DNA of 64,000 bases from Bradyrhizobium sp. NP1 (GTDB taxonomy: Bacteria; Pseudomonadota; Alphaproteobacteria; Rhizobiales; Xanthobacteraceae): assembly GCF_030378205.1 (NCBI RefSeq), contig NZ_CP127385.1:2520001-2584000 (forward strand). Reading direction: 5' to 3'. Made by a program: the position numbers and the translations under genes. This document shows positions 33,469-40,859 of the stretch, one piece after another. The notes below the pieces were generated by a model. The model did no database searches and had not been told where the DNA came from. It saw only the letters and a program-made list of their open reading frames with translations. Every line of letters starts with the position of its first letter. The first letter of the stretch is position 1.

Positions 33469-34497
33469 ATGTTGGATTTGACCTCTGCCCTCCCGGATAA
33501 CGGCGCGTCATCGCGGGCGACTGAACGTACCCCCGACAACGACCAGGCGCTGCTCGACGCCTATTCAAACGCCGTGATCGCCGTGACCGACCGCGTCGGC
33601 CCGGCGGTCGTGCGCGTGGAGACGGGCCCGAAGGTCCGCAATCCGCGCGAGCGCGGCGGGCTCGGCTCCGGCATCGTGATCTCGCCCGACGGCCTGGTTC
33701 TCACCAATAGCCACGTCGTCGGCACCTCGAAGGAAATCAGGCTCCGCGACATCGAGGGCGTCGTCACCGATGCGCGCGTGCTCGGCGTAGACCCCGACAC
33801 CGATCTCGCGCTGCTGCGCGCCGACGGCGTGCGCGACCTGCCTTACGCCTCGCTCGGCAACTCCAAGACCTTGCGGCGTGGCCAGCTCGTGGTCGCGATC
33901 GGCAATCCGCTCGGCTTCGAGTCGACGGTCACCGCGGGCGTGGTTTCCGCGCTCGGCCGCTCGATCCGCTCGGTGAGCGGGCGGATGATCGAGGACGTGA
34001 TCCAGACCGATGCCGCGCTCAACCCCGGCAATTCCGGGGGGCCGCTGGTGTCGTCGAAATCGGAGGTGATCGGCATCAACACCGCGATCATCAACGGCGC
34101 GCAGGGAATCTGCTTTGCGGTCGCGAGCAACACCGCGCAATTCGTGCTGTCGGAGATCATCCGCCACGGCTATGTCCGGCGCGCCTATATCGGCGTATCC
34201 GGCCAGACCGCGCCGATCCCGCGGCGGCACGCGGTTGTGGCCGGCGTCGAGAACAAGATGGGCGCGCTCTTGGCGCAGATCGAGCCGGACGGGCCGGCGG
34301 CGAAGGCCGGGTTGTTGCCGGGCGACGTCGTCATCAAGCTGGACGGCGTCGACATCAAGGGTGTCGACGACCTGATCCGCGCGCTCGATCGCGACCGCAT
34401 CGACCGCACGCTCGAGACGGACGTACTGCGGCTCGGCCGCCTGCGTTCTCTGGCGATCCACCCGGTCGAGCGCAAGCCTGCGGGGCGCGCTGCTTGA
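33469..34497 (+). CDS. Trypsin-like serine protease with PDZ domain (HtrA/Deg-like, no signal peptide)
   Basis: A 342-residue S1C protease. The catalytic triad is visible: H82 (LTNSHVVGTS), D112 (DTDLALLRAD) and S189 (NPGNSGGPLV). A single PDZ domain (about 240-320: IEPDGPAAKAGLLPGDVVIKLDG) follows. It lacks the export signal and second PDZ of DegP, so it would act in the cytosol unless it is translocated in an unusual way. RBS AAAGGAAT precedes ATG 33469. Nothing in the neighbourhood names its substrate. Confidence 0.9.
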   Translation: MLDLTSALPDNGASSRATERTPDNDQALLDAYSNAVIAVTDRVGPAVVRVETGPKVRNPRERGGLGSGIVISPDGLVLTNSHVVGTSKEIRLRDIEGVVTDARVLGVDPDTDLALLRADGVRDLPYASLGNSKTLRRGQLVVAIGNPLGFESTVTAGVVSALGRSIRSVSGRMIEDVIQTDAALNPGNSGGPLVSSKSEVIGINTAIINGAQGICFAVASNTAQFVLSEIIRHGYVRRAYIGVSGQTAPIPRRHAVVAGVENKMGALLAQIEPDGPAAKAGLLPGDVVIKLDGVDIKGVDDLIRALDRDRIDRTLETDVLRLGRLRSLAIHPVERKPAGRAA

Positions 34498-34545
34498 GCC
34501 TGCGCCTCGATCTTTGTCGGCATCACGCTTGAACAAAGGACTGCC

Positions 34546-34800
34546 ATGGAGCGAGACATAAAGGACGTCATTGGCATTCTGATGCGCGTGTTGGATGGTG
34601 GGGAAACCTCGCACGATGAATTGAACGATCTGGTATTCGAAGCTGACGGCGAATTGGGGACTGCCCTCAATGAGACGTACGTAAAGCTGCGAGAATTTGT
34701 AAACGATCGAGAGCTCAGGCTGAAAAATCTCGAGATGGATCGAGGGATGCGTTTCGAGCTGCAGGATTGTCTCGACAATATCGTGAAAGCTTGTCCATAG
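34546..34800 (+). CDS. Small acidic helical protein, unknown function
   Basis: An 84-residue protein from ATG 34546, acidic and helix-rich (DELNDLVFEADGELGTALNE), with no recognised domain. Codon use is less GC-rich than its neighbours. It follows the protease gene by 48 nt on the same strand and ends before a hairpin array. It could be a small regulator or adaptor; nothing in the sequence decides. Confidence 0.6.
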   Translation: MERDIKDVIGILMRVLDGGETSHDELNDLVFEADGELGTALNETYVKLREFVNDRELRLKNLEMDRGMRFELQDCLDNIVKACP

Positions 34801-34837
34801 GCGAATGCAAGAGGGGCTATTTGTCTGTGGAGGCAAA

Positions 34838-34955
34838 CCCCTCACCCGGATCGCATCTTCCGATGCGACATAGCCGAAGCTGCGCTTCGGCGTCGTCTTC
34901 AAAGAACGGCCGCCGAAGGCGGCCTATGCCTCTCCCACAAGGGAGAGGTGGATTG
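34838..34955. repeat. Array of four hairpins, REP-like intergenic element
   Basis: Four perfect stems lie in a 201-bp convergent gap: TCGCATC/GATGCGA (34851-34868), GCCGAAGC/GCTTCGGC (34873-34891), GGCCGCC/GGCGGCC with a GAA loop (34908-34924) and CCTCTCCC/GGGAGAGG (34929-34948). The flanks CCCCTCACCCGGATC and GGGAGAGGTG resemble intergenic repeats that I recall from Bradyrhizobium-type genomes. It may act as a bidirectional terminator or mRNA-stabilising element. Confidence 0.55.
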
Positions 34956-35001
34956 GCGATCCGGCAACAACTTAACTTGATCGTATCACGCCCTAGCAGC
35001 G

Positions 35002-38000
35002 CTATTCCGCTGCCGCCGCAAACCGGCTGTTCTCCAGCTCCGCTTTCAGCCGCGAACGCTCGGCGGCGGCCTTGGCCATGCTCGCTTCCTTGATGTGGCC
35101 GTAGCCGCGGATCGTTTCCGGAATGCGCGCAAGCCGCGCCAGCAGCGGGATCTGCTCCGTTTTCAGGCCAGCCGTGCGCTCGTCGATCATCGCGAAATAA
35201 TCCTCGACCAGCCTGCGTTCGGCCTTGCGCTCGGCGGTACGGCCAAAGATGTCGAACGCGGTGCCGCGCAAAAATTTCAGCCGCGCCAGGAGGCGGAAGG
35301 CCGACATCATCCAGCCGCCGAATTCCTGCTTCTGCAACCTGCCGGTTCTCTTGTCGCGGCGCGCGAAGATCGGCGGCGCCATATAGAACTTGAGACTGAA
35401 ATCACCTTCGAATTTCTCGCCGATCTTGCTGGCAAAGCTGCCGTCGGTGTAGAGCCGCGCGACCTCGTATTCGTCCTTGTAGGCCATCAGCTTGAACAGG
35501 TTTTTCGCGACCGCTTCGGTCAATTCGGTCGAGGCGGGCGCAACGGCGCCTTCCGCCTTGCGCACCTTGCCGACGGCTTCGCGGTAGCGCGCGGCATAGG
35601 CTTCGTCCTGGTAGCCGGTCAGAAATTCCGCGCGCAGATCGATGGTCTCGTCGAGCGTCCGCGTTGCGGTCGCCGGACGCGTGCGGAACTGCAGCACGCT
35701 GCGCACCCGCGACAGGTCATGCGCGGCGAGCCGGCCCCAGGTAAAGGCCTGCTTGTTCATTTCGATCGCGGCGCCGTTGATCTCGATCGCGCGCAGGATC
35801 GCTTCCAGCGACAGCGGGATCGCCCCCTTCTGGAAGGCATAGCCGAGCATGAAGGCGTTGGTCGCGATGCTGTCGCCCATCAGCGTCGTCGCCATGCCGG
35901 TGGCGTCGATGATGTCGAGATTGTTGTCGCCGATGGCGTCGCGCAGCGCACTCCGCATCGCGCCCATCTCGAAATCGATGTCCGGATTCTGCACGAAGCT
36001 CGCGGTCGGCTGCAGGTCGGCGTTGACGAAGGCTTTGGTGACACCGCGCTCGGCGCGGCTGAGCGCGGGGTCGCTGACGGACACCACGATGTCGCAGCCG
36101 AGGATGAGGTCGGCGCCTCCCGAGGTGATGCGGACGGTCGAGATGTCCTCCGGCCTGGGCGCGATCCGCACATGGCTCATGACCGCGCCGTTCTTCTGCG
36201 CAAGGCCCGTGAAGTCGAGCGCGGAGCAGCCGCGGCCGTCGACATGGGCGGCCATGCCGAGCAGGGCGCCGATGGTGATGACGCCGGTGCCGCCGATGCC
36301 GGTGACGAGGATGTTGTAGGGGCCGTCGAGCGGGCGTACCGGCGGCAGCGGCAGGTCGGCGAACAGCTGGCCGGAATCGACCGCCGTATTCCTGGCGCGC
36401 TTGAGCGTGCCGCCATGCACGGTGACGAAGCTCGGGCAAAACCCCTCGACGCAGGAATAGTCCTTGTTGCAGTTCGACTGGTCGATCTGGCGCTTGCGGC
36501 CGAACTCGGTCTCCAGCGGCTGCACCGAGACGCAGTTCGAGGCGGCCGAGCAGTCGCCGCAGCCTTCGCAGACGAGATCGTTGATGAAGACGCGCTTGGG
36601 CGGATCGGGATAGAGCCCGCGCTTGCGGCGCCGCCGCTTCTCGGCCGCGCAGGTCTGGTCGTAGATCAGGGCTGACAGCCCCTTGACCTCGCGCAATTCG
36701 CGCTGCAGCGCGTCCATCTCGCGGCGGTGATGCACGGTGGCGCCGGGCGGGAAGTAGTTCGCGGGGTATTTGTCGGGATCGTCGGAGACAATCGCAAGCC
36801 GCTTCGTCCCCTCGGCCCAGACCTGGTGCGCGATCTGCGCGACATTGAAGCGCCCTTCCGCGGGCTGACCGCCGGTCATTGCGACCGCATCGTTATAGAG
36901 GATCTTGTAGGTGATGTTGACGCCGGCGGCTGACGCGGCGCGCAGCGCCAGCAGGCCCGAATGGGTATAGGTGCCGTCGCCGAGATTCTGGAAGACGTGG
37001 TCTTCGCTGGTGAAGGGCGCCTGTCCGATCCAGTTCGCACCTTCGCCGCCCATATGCGTGATGGTCGCGGTGCGCCGCGCCGGGATGTAGAGCGCCATGC
37101 CGTGGCAGCCGATGCCGGCCATGGCGCGGCTGCCCTCGGGCAATTTGGTCGAGGTGTTGTGCGGACAGCCCGAGCAGAAATAGGGCGTGCGCTGCAGCGT
37201 GATGGGCGTGCTCGCCGCGACCGGGGCGTCGAAGGCCTCCAGCCGCGCCAGACGCTGCTCGAGCACCGGGTTCGGCGGCCCGAGCCGCCGCAGCCGGGCC
37301 ATCAGCGCGGAAGCGACGATGGTCGGCGTCAATTCGCCCTCGCTCGGCAGTAGCGGGCGGCCTGCCTCGTCGCGCTTGCCGACCACGGTGGGCCGATTCC
37401 AGGCATCCACATTGTAGAGGATGCGCATCAGCTGGTCCTCGATGAAGCCGCGCTTCTCCTCGACCACCAGCACGTCCTGCAAGCCCTCGGCGAAGCGCTT
37501 GGCGCCTTCCTCTTCCAGCGGCCAGGTCAGCGCCACCTTGTAGATGCGCAGTCCCAGCGCCTTGGCCTCGCGGTCGGTGATCCCGAGATCGGCCATGGCC
37601 TGCCGCAGATCGAGATAGGCCTTGCCGGTTGCGATGATGCCGAGCCGCGCCGGCTTGGCGTCGAGCACGATTCTGTCGAGCTTGTTGGCGCGCACGAAGG
37701 CTGCAACCGCGGCCATCTTCGCCCCGAACAGCCGCCGTTCCTGCTCCAGCGGCGGATCGGGCCAGCGGATGTTGAGGCCGTCGGGCGGCATCTCGAAATC
37801 GCTTGGCGTCACGATCTCGATCCGCGACGGGTCGCTGTCGATCGAGGCGGAGCTTTCCACCGTCTCGGAGATCGCCTTGAAGCCGACCCAGCAACCGGAA
37901 TAGCGCGACAGCGCAAAGCCATAGAGGCCGAGGTCGAGATAATCCTGCAGCGTCGACGGATTGAGGATCGGGATCAGCGCGGCGGCAAACACCTGCTCGC

Positions 38001-38475
38001 TCTGATGCGCCAGCGTCGAGGACTGGCAGCCATGGTCGTCGCCGGCGAGCGCCAGCACGCCGCCATGGCGCGAGGAGCCGGCCGAATTGGCATGCTTGAG
38101 CGCATCGACCGAGCGGTCGACGCCCGGTCCCTTGCCGTACCAGATGCCGAACACGCCATCGACCTTGGCGCCCGGAAACAGGCCAACCTGCTGGCTGCCC
38201 CAGACCGCTGTTGCGGCAAGGTCCTCATTCAGGCCGGGGACGAAGGCGATGTCCTGCGCCTGCAGGAAGGATTTCGCGCGCCACAGCGCGTGGTCGTACA
38301 TGCCAAGCGGCGAGCCGCGATAGCCGGAGATGAAGCCCGCGGTGCTGAGGTTTGCGCGCCGGTCCCGTTCGCGCTGCAACATGGGCAGCCGCACCAGCGC
38401 CTGGACGCCTGAGAGATAGATTCGCTTGGTCTCGAGCCGGTATTTGTCGTCGAGCCCAACCTCCATCAGCGTCAT
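35002..38475 (-). CDS. Indolepyruvate ferredoxin oxidoreductase fusion (IorA-IorB)
   Basis: A 1157-residue fused 2-oxoacid:ferredoxin oxidoreductase. The N-terminal half is IorA-like: SGYRGSPLGMYD, then TPP and Cys motifs in PYFCSGCPHNTST. A ferredoxin-like segment carries CEGCGDCSAASNC and CNKDYSCVEGFCPSF, and the C-terminal half is IorB-like (ILVTGIGGTGVITIGALLGMAAH). It oxidatively decarboxylates arylpyruvates to acyl-CoA with ferredoxin. ATG 38475 has GGAG 8 nt upstream; ATG 38466 is possible. Monocistronic, upstream of the Sox region. Confidence 0.93.
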   Translation of the reverse strand: MTLMEVGLDDKYRLETKRIYLSGVQALVRLPMLQRERDRRANLSTAGFISGYRGSPLGMYDHALWRAKSFLQAQDIAFVPGLNEDLAATAVWGSQQVGLFPGAKVDGVFGIWYGKGPGVDRSVDALKHANSAGSSRHGGVLALAGDDHGCQSSTLAHQSEQVFAAALIPILNPSTLQDYLDLGLYGFALSRYSGCWVGFKAISETVESSASIDSDPSRIEIVTPSDFEMPPDGLNIRWPDPPLEQERRLFGAKMAAVAAFVRANKLDRIVLDAKPARLGIIATGKAYLDLRQAMADLGITDREAKALGLRIYKVALTWPLEEEGAKRFAEGLQDVLVVEEKRGFIEDQLMRILYNVDAWNRPTVVGKRDEAGRPLLPSEGELTPTIVASALMARLRRLGPPNPVLEQRLARLEAFDAPVAASTPITLQRTPYFCSGCPHNTSTKLPEGSRAMAGIGCHGMALYIPARRTATITHMGGEGANWIGQAPFTSEDHVFQNLGDGTYTHSGLLALRAASAAGVNITYKILYNDAVAMTGGQPAEGRFNVAQIAHQVWAEGTKRLAIVSDDPDKYPANYFPPGATVHHRREMDALQRELREVKGLSALIYDQTCAAEKRRRRKRGLYPDPPKRVFINDLVCEGCGDCSAASNCVSVQPLETEFGRKRQIDQSNCNKDYSCVEGFCPSFVTVHGGTLKRARNTAVDSGQLFADLPLPPVRPLDGPYNILVTGIGGTGVITIGALLGMAAHVDGRGCSALDFTGLAQKNGAVMSHVRIAPRPEDISTVRITSGGADLILGCDIVVSVSDPALSRAERGVTKAFVNADLQPTASFVQNPDIDFEMGAMRSALRDAIGDNNLDIIDATGMATTLMGDSIATNAFMLGYAFQKGAIPLSLEAILRAIEINGAAIEMNKQAFTWGRLAAHDLSRVRSVLQFRTRPATATRTLDETIDLRAEFLTGYQDEAYAARYREAVGKVRKAEGAVAPASTELTEAVAKNLFKLMAYKDEYEVARLYTDGSFASKIGEKFEGDFSLKFYMAPPIFARRDKRTGRLQKQEFGGWMMSAFRLLARLKFLRGTAFDIFGRTAERKAERRLVEDYFAMIDERTAGLKTEQIPLLARLARIPETIRGYGHIKEASMAKAAAERSRLKAELENSRFAAAAE

Positions 38476-38641
38476 CTGGCGAACTCCGTGCGATGCGGAT
38501 TGGATCAGTGAAGGGGATGCGCTGGCGATGTCAATTGGCGCAAGAGGCGGGCGGCTTCAGAAACAGGATGAAGCCACAGAACAATAGTCTGCTGCAGGAG
38601 CGAAGTACAACCGGCTGGAAACATGGGAGATTTGCGCGCGC

Positions 38642-38674
38642 GGCAGTACGGGTGCGCCTCATGGCCGTACTGCC
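38642..38674 (-). terminator. Perfect 10-bp hairpin spanning the soxA stop
   Basis: GGCAGTACGG (38642-38651) pairs with CCGTACTGCC (38665-38674); the loop contains the soxA stop codon (38659-38661). No U-run follows on the minus strand. It is probably the 3' end structure of the Sox transcript. Confidence 0.4.
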
Positions 38675-39438
38675 GGTGTCTCCATCGCCATGCCGCTGGC
38701 GCGCGTCATCAGATAGAGCTCGAGCGCCACCAGCTCCGGCGCGCCATAGTCGTAAGGTTGCGCGCGGATGCCAAAGATGCAGGCGCGCAGCCGGCGCTGC
38801 AGCGAGCCGAGCGACTGCCATTCCAGCCGGTACTCCGGATAGCCGGTCGGATGGGCTTGCGTGATCGGCGAGCCGGCGAGGCGCTTGTCCCAATTGTCGT
38901 CATGGCAGTTGGCGCAGGCGAGGTTGAGCTGGCCCTGCCGCTGCATGAACAGTCTTTGGCCCTGCGCGACGAACGGCTTGAGCTGCGGATCCTCCCCGGC
39001 CGTGATCGGAAGCCCGCGCGACTGCGCGGCGACGAAGGCGGTGAGCGCCAGCAGGTCGTGGCTTTCGTTCGCAAGCGGCGGTGCCTGTTGATGCCGGCTG
39101 CGCTCCAGGTTGATGCGCTGCGTGAGGTCCACCGGCCGGCCGAGCGCCGCGTCGAAGGCGGGATAGCGGGCGGCGAGACCCTTCATGCTGGCGCGGGCGT
39201 CGCCGTGACAGTCGGCGCAGGCCTTGTCCGCGCTGCCGGCCTTGGCGTTCCACAGCTTCTCGCCGTCGACCACCCAGAGCATGCCCGGATTGGCCGTCTC
39301 GTCGTTCTGCATGACCTGGCTTTCCGGCCCCATGAAGGTGAAGCCGGAGCGGCGCTGGTCGCGCGGGATGTCCGCGGCGGTGACCGACGCGGCGGCAAAT
39401 AGCAGCGCCGCAACAGCTATCGCCGGCAGAACCTTCAT
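38659..39438 (-). CDS. soxA: Diheme cytochrome SoxA
   Basis: A 259-residue periplasmic cytochrome with a signal peptide (LPAIAVAALLFAAASVTA). Heme motifs are C74-ADCH and C175-ANCH. SoxA-specific MGPESQVMQNDETANPGMLW is near residue 36, and the C220 heme ligand/active-site cysteine is in LQRRLRACIFGIRAQP. With SoxX it would attach a sulfur substrate to the SoxY cysteine oxidatively. ATG 39438 overlaps the soxZ stop (ATGA), showing translational coupling. Confidence 0.92.
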   Translation of the reverse strand: MKVLPAIAVAALLFAAASVTAADIPRDQRRSGFTFMGPESQVMQNDETANPGMLWVVDGEKLWNAKAGSADKACADCHGDARASMKGLAARYPAFDAALGRPVDLTQRINLERSRHQQAPPLANESHDLLALTAFVAAQSRGLPITAGEDPQLKPFVAQGQRLFMQRQGQLNLACANCHDDNWDKRLAGSPITQAHPTGYPEYRLEWQSLGSLQRRLRACIFGIRAQPYDYGAPELVALELYLMTRASGMAMETPAVRP

Positions 39439-39755
39439 TCGACCGTGATGGCGGCGGACGCGGTTTCGGAAAATCCCTTGTCGCCGATCCATTCGAACTC
39501 GAACTTGCCGCTCTCGCTCGCGACCGTGAAGAAGGAGAAGAAGGGATTGGCGGCGATTGCCGGGAACAGATCGGCGCGGAAAATCTCCTTGCCGTTGAAG
39601 CGGCAACTGAAGTTGGTGATGATGTCGCGCGGGACCTTTTCGCCAGCGGCCGTATAGCGATAGCCGGTCTCCATGATGTGCGACATCAGCGTCTTGATCT
39701 CGATCACATCGCCGCGTTTGGCCTTGGCCGGGACGTTGATCAGGGCTGACGGCAT
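39435..39755 (-). CDS. soxZ: Sulfur carrier partner SoxZ
   Basis: A 106-residue immunoglobulin-like protein with the SoxZ features KAKRGDVIEIKTLMSHIMETGYR, NFSCRFNGKEIFRADLFPAI and NPFFSFFTVASESG. It has no signal peptide and is normally exported as a complex with Tat-bearing SoxY. Its start overlaps the soxY stop in TGATG, with the consensus SD GGAGGTGATC immediately upstream. Confidence 0.94.
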   Translation of the reverse strand: MPSALINVPAKAKRGDVIEIKTLMSHIMETGYRYTAAGEKVPRDIITNFSCRFNGKEIFRADLFPAIAANPFFSFFTVASESGKFEFEWIGDKGFSETASAAITVE

Positions 39756-40234
39756 CAGATCACCTCCTCGGTGCAGGCGGCGAGCGTGACCACGACGTCG
39801 ACGGCGGCCTGCCAGAAACTGCCGTCCGAAAGCTGTGCGATCGCCACCACCTTCTGGCTGTCGGCAAGCCGGATGCGGGTTGCGACCTGCGCGCGGCCGG
39901 CCTGCGGTGTCAGGTAGAAATTGCCGATATTGGGCTGCGGGTTCTTCTCGTTGAAGACGTGGATGCTCTTGACGTGATCCTCCGCCGTCATCGGGCTGTC
40001 GACGCTGACCGTCATCGGCACGGTATTGCCGTTCTCAACCAGCGGCGGGATGTCGAGCTTGACCTTGCCGGTCCTGACCGGGGCCTCGCCGACGACGTTG
40101 CGGATCGCGGAAGCCAGCATGGCCGGCGTCGCCTCCAGTGGCCGCAGCGTGATCACGGGCAATGCGGCCGCAACCGCGGCGCTGCCGGTCAGCTTCAGGA
40201 AACGGCGGCGGGTGGATGGGTCTCCCTGACGCAT
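39755..40234 (-). CDS. soxY: SoxY-like sulfur carrier with AACTEEVI arm
   Basis: A 159-residue protein with a Tat leader (RRRFLKLTGSAAVAAALP) and the SoxY fold (MTVSVDSPMTAEDHVKSIHV, FYLTPQAGRAQVATRIRLAD). Canonical SoxY ends in GGCGG, whose cysteine carries the substrate; here the end is LAACTEEVI with C154 six residues from the terminus. I recall a named SoxY-related paralogue family with an AACIE arm, which this fits. ATG 40234 follows GAGG and lies 10 bp from palindrome A; the frame could extend into the palindrome to 40312. Confidence 0.85.
   Translation of the reverse strand: MRQGDPSTRRRFLKLTGSAAVAAALPVITLRPLEATPAMLASAIRNVVGEAPVRTGKVKLDIPPLVENGNTVPMTVSVDSPMTAEDHVKSIHVFNEKNPQPNIGNFYLTPQAGRAQVATRIRLADSQKVVAIAQLSDGSFWQAAVDVVVTLAACTEEVI
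39757..39766 (-). promoter_or_regulatory. Consensus Shine-Dalgarno of soxZ inside the soxY 3' end
   Basis: GGAGGTGATC directly precedes TGATG, the soxY stop/soxZ start. The same bases encode the last residues of SoxY (EEVI), so the non-canonical tail and the translation signal are one sequence. Confidence 0.7.
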
Positions 40235-40244
40235 GCGAAGGCCT

Positions 40245-40322
40245 CTAGTACCCGCTTTCCGAAGTTCGTGAGTCATTTGCCGCAATCTCCTCTTACGAAC
40301 TTCGGAAAGCAAAGGGTACTAG
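40245..40322. repeat. Palindromic element A (CTAGTACCC-bounded)
   Basis: Outer arms CTAGTACCC (40245-40253) and GGGTACTAG (40314-40322); inner 16-bp perfect stem GCTTTCCGAAGTTCGT (40254-40269) with its complement at 40295-40310; 25-nt loop. It carries no coding capacity. Confidence 0.8.
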
Positions 40323-40334
40323 CAAGCTAACGTT

Positions 40335-40413
40335 CTAGTACCGCTTTCGATTTGAAGTCCGCCTTGCCGATTCGTGGAAGCCTGTGTGGCGGACTTCAAA
40401 TCGGCGGTACTAG
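40335..40413. repeat. Palindromic element B (CTAGTACCG-bounded)
   Basis: Outer arms CTAGTACCG (40335-40343) and CGGTACTAG (40405-40413); inner 15-bp stem GATTTGAAGTCCGCC (40349-40363) with its complement at 40388-40402. The CTAG at its right end supplies the soxX stop codon (40410-40412). It lies 12 bp from element A. Confidence 0.8.
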
Positions 40414-40859
40414 TCGCGCAAGGTTACGAGATAGGCCACGATGTCCTCGATCTGGTCGGCGGACAGGATCGGCTTGCCCCGCCAGGCGGGGCCAACCCGA
40501 TCTAGTCCTTCGGCGCGGTAATAGGAGGGCATGATGGTTGCGGGATTGAGATGGGAGGCATCGACCAGCCGCAGCCTTAGCTGGGCCGCCGAGGCGCGGC
40601 TCCCGGCGCCGGCGAGGCTGGGCGCAAGATCACCCTGGAACCGGGTTTCCGGAAACGGGCCGGAATGGCAGAGGATGCAGGTCGAGGTGCGGTCGAGCAC
40701 CAGCGCCCGGCCGTGCGCGGGATCGCCGGGCACCCCGGTGAGCGATTGCGGAATGCCGTCGCCGACGACGGCGTAGGGCTTGAGTGCCTGCGCCGCCGCG
40801 CTGCACGGCAGCGCCAGGATCAGCGCAAGCGCGGCGCGTCGATTGAGCCGCCTAGCCAA
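40410..40859 (-). CDS. soxX: Monoheme cytochrome SoxX
   Basis: A 149-residue periplasmic cytochrome with a signal peptide (RAALALILALPCSAAA), heme motif C61-ILCH and the axial methionine in ATIMPSYYRAEG (M110). The RGKPILSADQIEDIVAYLVTLR end is typical of SoxX. The start is TTG 40859: GGGAGAGGCG is just upstream, and the longer frame in the flavoprotein gene is Arg/Pro-rich shadow sequence. It overlaps the flavoprotein stop by 8 nt. It partners SoxA. Confidence 0.88.
   Translation of the reverse strand: MARRLNRRAALALILALPCSAAAQALKPYAVVGDGIPQSLTGVPGDPAHGRALVLDRTSTCILCHSGPFPETRFQGDLAPSLAGAGSRASAAQLRLRLVDASHLNPATIMPSYYRAEGLDRVGPAWRGKPILSADQIEDIVAYLVTLRD

Noticed and set aside
40234..40312. soxY start at 40312 inside palindrome A
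   Set aside because: It would add 26 basic residues ahead of the Tat leader and run through the palindromic element; ATG 40234 has a usable GAGG.
38659..40859. Calling the cluster an ordinary thiosulfate-oxidising Sox operon
   Set aside because: soxB, soxC and soxD are absent from the window and the SoxY arm is not GGCGG.
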